Shown: one piece after another, positions 60,729-64,000 of the stretch
How the letters are laid out: the number at the start of each line of letters is the position of its first letter
Position numbering within the stretch: the first letter of the stretch is position 1
From: Pampus argenteus
Taxonomy: Eukaryota; Chordata; Actinopteri; Scombriformes; Stromateidae
Assembly (NCBI GenBank): GCA_036937835.1
Contig: CM072870.1
Location: 18,566,001-18,630,000, forward strand
Direction: 5' to 3'
Length of the DNA: 64,000 nt
The notes under the pieces: generated by a model
What the model saw: the letters and a program-made list of their open reading frames with translations, nothing else
The model's database searches: none
Told to the model about the DNA's origin: nothing
Made by a program: the position numbers and the translations under genes

Positions 60729-62135
60729 GTACATGAATCTCTATTTTGTAGAGGCTAAATTTACTGTAGAGATACATTAATTGCATGTTAGTTTGATAGT
60801 AAGTGTGCCCTCGGCAGTGGATGGTTACTTATACACGTATGTGTGTGAGCAAATTCTTTGTGTACATGCATGTGCAGTACAAATCCATCTTACAGACTTC
60901 TATTAGAAAACCCATGTTTTAAATTGGACACCCCCCATTGTTGTCAGAATACTATCCACCATAAACTAAATGTATGCTACAGATGTTAGTTGCAGAAGCA
61001 TACTAACATCTTAGTCTATAAGTAACAGAATCACATACTAGCACAATAAAGCCATTTGAAATGAAACCACAATCAACTTAGTTAGAGAGCAGAAACTAAA
61101 TGACAGCCGTCAAAAACAGCTGAACATTAAAACAGATAAACTGACAAGAAAAAATCGGGGCATGTCACAGCATATCTGAACCACTGACGGATGGCTGCCA
61201 CTGGCTTCTATTCTCCACGATCCATTTCACTTCCATATCACAGCATTTTAAGCATTTTTCTGACACTGATGGGCAAGAAGTGCAACAGTAGACGAGCCTA
61301 AATTCTTTCTATACATGTTTGAAAAGACAGCAGCATCAGGGAGGCAAAGGGTGAAAACCACAGTACGCTGACAATAGCTATAACTAATTTTCTGCTGTCA
61401 TTGCGCAGATAACGCGTGACAGAAAAGTGCAAGGTAGAAAGAAATAAGAGACAGGGCTAAAAGGTAGAAAAGATTTTCGTAATAAACAAGATTGGTGAAT
61501 GATCCTGGGGAAGATGGAGGAAATGGGGCTGTGATTTAAGGGGAAAGAGGGAGACTTCAAGTGTTTGTGGAGGAATAAATGGAAGCAGTTTGAGTGGAAG
61601 AGTTTTATTAATAGCACATCTATCTCAGAAAGGGCCAGTCCATGGCACACCGAAAGGCCTGGAAGCAACGCTCTCCATAAAGGCCTGTCATTATGACTGA
61701 GAGACAAGGCTATGCACTGATGGCAGACCGACACACCAGACACATATTGGAAAGGTGGCGGAAACAGGAGAAAGTGGTAGCGTGTACGTTGGGGGATATA
61801 ATATTGCAGGAAGACTGACATTGGAGTAGTGTGTTTGTGTTTGTTGTTCTTTTAATGTCTCTGTCTATCAATCTTGCCAGTTGTCAGTATGTTTCATTGA
61901 TATTGTGTGGATCCGAGGGGGTTATTAAGGCCTTGACACAGTTTTACGTTCACCTGTAATTCTTTATTGCACTAGTGTGAAGGATATGCATCAGTTTCAC
62001 TGAGACAAAATCCTGTATGTTTTATTGCAATCGCTGAATATCAACGTCTCCGCCTCTAAAAATGAATGCGAGGATCACAACTACAATGCTATAACAAAGT
62101 CACTCTGATTTGAGTTGTTGTTTTGTTGTCCTTAG
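60729..62135 (+). other. ptprs: intron between FN3-4 and FN3-5
   Basis: This 1.4-kb intron has donor GTACAT and acceptor GTTGTCCTTAG. A purine-rich part at about 61430-61600 gives a spurious minus-strand open frame. Nothing else is recognised. Confidence 0.78.
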
Positions 62136-62329
62136 TTCCCGGCGGCCCTCCAAGGCGGGTGGAGGTTGAGGTCCTCAACTCCACAGCACTAAAGGTGATG
62201 TGGCGTTCCCTGACACCAGGAAAGCAGCACGGTCAGATCCGTGGCTACCAGGTTCACTACGTACGTGTGGAGAATGGCGAGTCACGGGGCCTGCCCCTAA
62301 TCAAGGACGTCATGCTAGCTGACGCCCAG
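62136..62329 (+). CDS. ptprs: ptprs exon: first part of FN3-5
   Basis: This 194-nt exon enters in phase 1 and ends in phase 0 (CAG before GTATGA). It encodes VPGGPPRRVEVEVLNSTALK, VMWRSLTPGKQHGQIRGYQV, HYVRVENGESRGLPLIKDV and ends MLADAQ. KQHGQIRGYQVHYVR and LIKDVMLADAQ are hallmark LAR-family FN3-5 sequence. NST is a possible N-glycosylation sequon. The exon ends exactly where the 9-residue insert C (LASE-c) joins, so the next exon may be either the 27-nt microexon or the following constitutive exon outside the window. Confidence 0.95.
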
Positions 62330-63765
62330 GTATGACCATCCCAGTTTCCTTACTACACATCAGTAATACCACAGAGCATGCTTATACTATGCATCAGCAC
62401 ATTTCCTTGCGTAAACATCAGCAAAATTCCCTGTACTGCCATTTAATCTATTTTTCACACACATATAAAGACTACCAATTAAGCAGGTTAGACCAACACA
62501 GTTACACTGATGTAATGTTTAAAACCTCAGTGGACACTTCAAAGAAACTTTGCCCAAGTTTTGTTTTTTTTCTCACACAGACTGCAAATTGTCTAATTCA
62601 TCCTTGCTGTTGTGGCTGTGCAAATATTGCTGGAGTATGCGAAGCGATACGGGTGTGCTTACCTCTTGGATTTCATTTCATATTGCTGTAATATTCTTTC
62701 CCCCTCAGCCCACAACAAGAACTGTAATCAAAGCTTCACTCATCTTGTCCTCCCTTTTCTGCCTCCATGGCTTTTATTAGGAATGTCTAGACCCCATGCT
62801 TTATGGCAACATCTGCTATGAAATGTCTGATTGTGTACTTGTATCCAATGCAAAGATTCAAAGAAAGTGCTGATTATAGTATACTATGCTGGGGGGGTAA
62901 AATTGGCGTAAAAACATTTCACCAAAAAAAAAATCAACCGTCACTGACAGCTAGAATTGTAATGGAGCCCTGTATAATGGCCTTTTTTTTCTTTTTATAA
63001 AACTTCTGTCAACACAATGCTGAAGGAATCCTGCCAGAGTGAGACTTTTGTGCACAGTAGCAATCATCCAGATGGAAATTACAGCCTTGAAGCAATAGGG
63101 TAAACAACACAGAAAAGAATAGTTGTATCGAATGCTGCATATTTTAGGAATGAATGAATCAAAATCTTTTTTCTTTTTTTTTTTCTCATGAATGAAGGGT
63201 CGATTCAGGACAAATACCACCAACATCATGTTTACATTTAAGCATTTCGCTGACCCACAAATCTAAGAGTAGAATGAGCTTAAGTAACTTATATTATAAT
63301 GCATGCACGCACCCAGCAGTTAACAAAATATGCCAAGCAAAATACGCTTTGAGTTGCATATTTATGTTAGTATATTTAGAAATTACCTTAACATAAAACC
63401 CTAAGATACACCTTAATGCCACTTCTGGCTGTAGCTAACAATGATTTAACACTGCGGTAACTCATTAATAGCTGCACAGTAACAATGGTTAAACATATCC
63501 AGTCCCCACAGGCAGACCTATACAGCTCTCAGCCTCGTCTAAACAGCTTCTCATAACATGATCTTCAAAACAGCTTCTCTCTTTCCTGACTTCGCAAAAA
63601 AAAACCAATGACCTATTTCTGATACCAACCCTCTGCTCCCAAACTTCTAATGCCTCCGTCTCTCACAATCCTATTTCTTCCCTTTCTTTTCTCTCTCTTT
63701 CTTTAAAAAAAAATAAAAATGCTATCTCTCCTGCGCTCTCCTCTTTGGCGGTGGGGGGGGGTTAG
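62330..63765 (+). other. ptprs: intron before microexon C
   Basis: This 1.4-kb intron has donor GTATGA. It is AT-rich with no other exon seen. Its 3' end has a CTCTCCTGCGCTCTCCTC tract, then a run of nine G (63753-63761) directly before TTAG, so the acceptor is interrupted by G-rich sequence. A UGC at 63732-63734 lies about 32 nt upstream of the microexon. Confidence 0.78.
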
Positions 63766-63792
63766 TGGGAAACGGACGATACGGCTGAATAT
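63766..63792 (+). CDS. ptprs: ptprs 27-nt microexon in FN3-5 (insert C, LASE-c)
   Basis: The 27 bases encode Trp-Glu-Thr-Asp-Asp-Thr-Ala-Glu-Tyr in phase 0 at both ends, between GGGTTAG and GTGAGT. The peptide continues the previous exon's MLADAQ and equals the recalled PTPRS segment WETDDTAEY. In the LAR family this 9-residue unit of FN3-5 is an alternative exon (LASE-c). For LAR, its inclusion in FN3-5 was reported to change binding to laminin-nidogen. It is too short for standard gene finding. The acceptor, with nine G in place of a clean pyrimidine tract, supports regulated use. Confidence 0.92.
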
Positions 63793-64000
63793 GTGAGTAC
63801 GAAGTTTCACCCGAGTGCTTTGTGTAGCTCAAAGGATATAAACAGCGGGTATTGCATCAACCTGATTGGATTCACAGTTTACACTACATCACTACAATAC
63901 TCCTCCCAATACGCTATTCAATAAGTCTTGATAAAAGAGCTGCTCAGATGTTTCACCTCAGCTGTCTGGCCAACCAACCTTCACACAATCTCTATGTACC
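63793..64000 (+). other. ptprs: intron after microexon C (partial)
   Basis: The intron starts at GTGAGT and runs off the window. The rest of FN3-5 and everything downstream are not present. Nothing else is seen in these 208 bases. Confidence 0.8.

Larger units (their letters stand above)
4750..63792 (+). other. ptprs: ptprs gene model, 5' ectodomain portion (partial, 14 exons)
   Basis: This span joins 14 plus-strand exons into one open reading frame of about 767 codons with conserved GT/AG borders and compatible phases. The domain order is Ig1, Ig2, Ig3, then FN3-1 to FN3-5, as in LAR-type receptor tyrosine phosphatases. PTPRS rather than PTPRF or PTPRD is inferred from recalled family sequences: Ig1 reads DQIGVSGGV and TIEFDEGAGAVLRIQPLR, Ig2 reads FPNIDMGPQLKVVERTRTAT, insert A reads ETFEGTPIR (PTPRD has ESIGGTPIR), and FN3-1 reads DITTTRYSIGGL. 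The signal peptide exon, the rest of FN3-5 onward, the transmembrane segment and both phosphatase domains lie outside. The family acts at the neuronal surface in axon guidance and synapse assembly. Teleosts keep two copies, ptprsa and ptprsb; I cannot choose between them. Confidence 0.93.

Noticed and set aside
61384..61821. Minus-strand 145-codon open frame
   Set aside because: Low-complexity Phe/Ser/Leu/Pro-rich product opposite a purine-rich stretch, with no homology that I recognise.

Overview
The window is vertebrate nuclear DNA, most likely from a teleost fish. Short exons with clean GT/AG borders sit in long AT-rich introns full of microsatellites. The only clear transposon relic is a fish-type Tc1-like element. 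I see no bacterial, organellar, viral or RNA-gene content. Almost the whole window is one plus-strand gene: the 5' ectodomain part of a LAR-family receptor protein tyrosine phosphatase. Residue-level recall of the family points to PTPRS (PTP-sigma). The window cannot tell whether this is ptprsa or ptprsb.

Layout. 1-4749 is non-coding, probably the intron after the signal-peptide exon, which lies upstream of the window. Ig1 is encoded by 4750-4895 and 7346-7487. An 18.2-kb intron follows. Ig2 is encoded by 25728-25916 and 40918-41028, interrupted by two microexons of 9 nt (28257-28265) and 18 nt (32819-32836) that form splice insert A (ETF + EGTPIR). A 12-nt microexon (43369-43380, ELRE) is splice insert B between Ig2 and Ig3. 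Ig3 is 51115-51384. FN3 repeats 1 and 2 share one exon (51599-52180). FN3-3 is split (52704-52840, 52978-53122). FN3-4 is one exon (60408-60728). The first part of FN3-5 is 62136-62329, followed by a 27-nt microexon (63766-63792), the family's insert C (LASE-c). The gene continues past the window into the rest of FN3-5, later FN3 repeats, the membrane segment and the phosphatase domains, none of which are here. The 14 exons total 2,303 nt, about 767 codons, with no stop and with matching phases at every junction.

How it works together. By family knowledge, this receptor sits at axons and presynaptic terminals. Ig1 binds heparan and chondroitin sulfate proteoglycans through a lysine-rich loop that is intact here. 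Ig1-Ig3 bind postsynaptic organisers such as Slitrks, TrkC, IL1RAPL1 and SALMs. Inserts A and B set which partner is bound. The window therefore holds most of this gene's known synaptic splice-code hardware.

The introns hold microsatellites (a long CTTCT tract at 8421-8542 and a CA tract at 48561-48617), a dead Tc1-like copy at about 39705-40563, strand-asymmetric purine or pyrimidine tracts, several small inverted repeats and some stretches that look like conserved non-coding DNA. I found no convincing new system. The most worthwhile leads are the splice signals around the microexons and two tiny cryptic exons (33801-33809 and 41553-41568) that would introduce stops if used.
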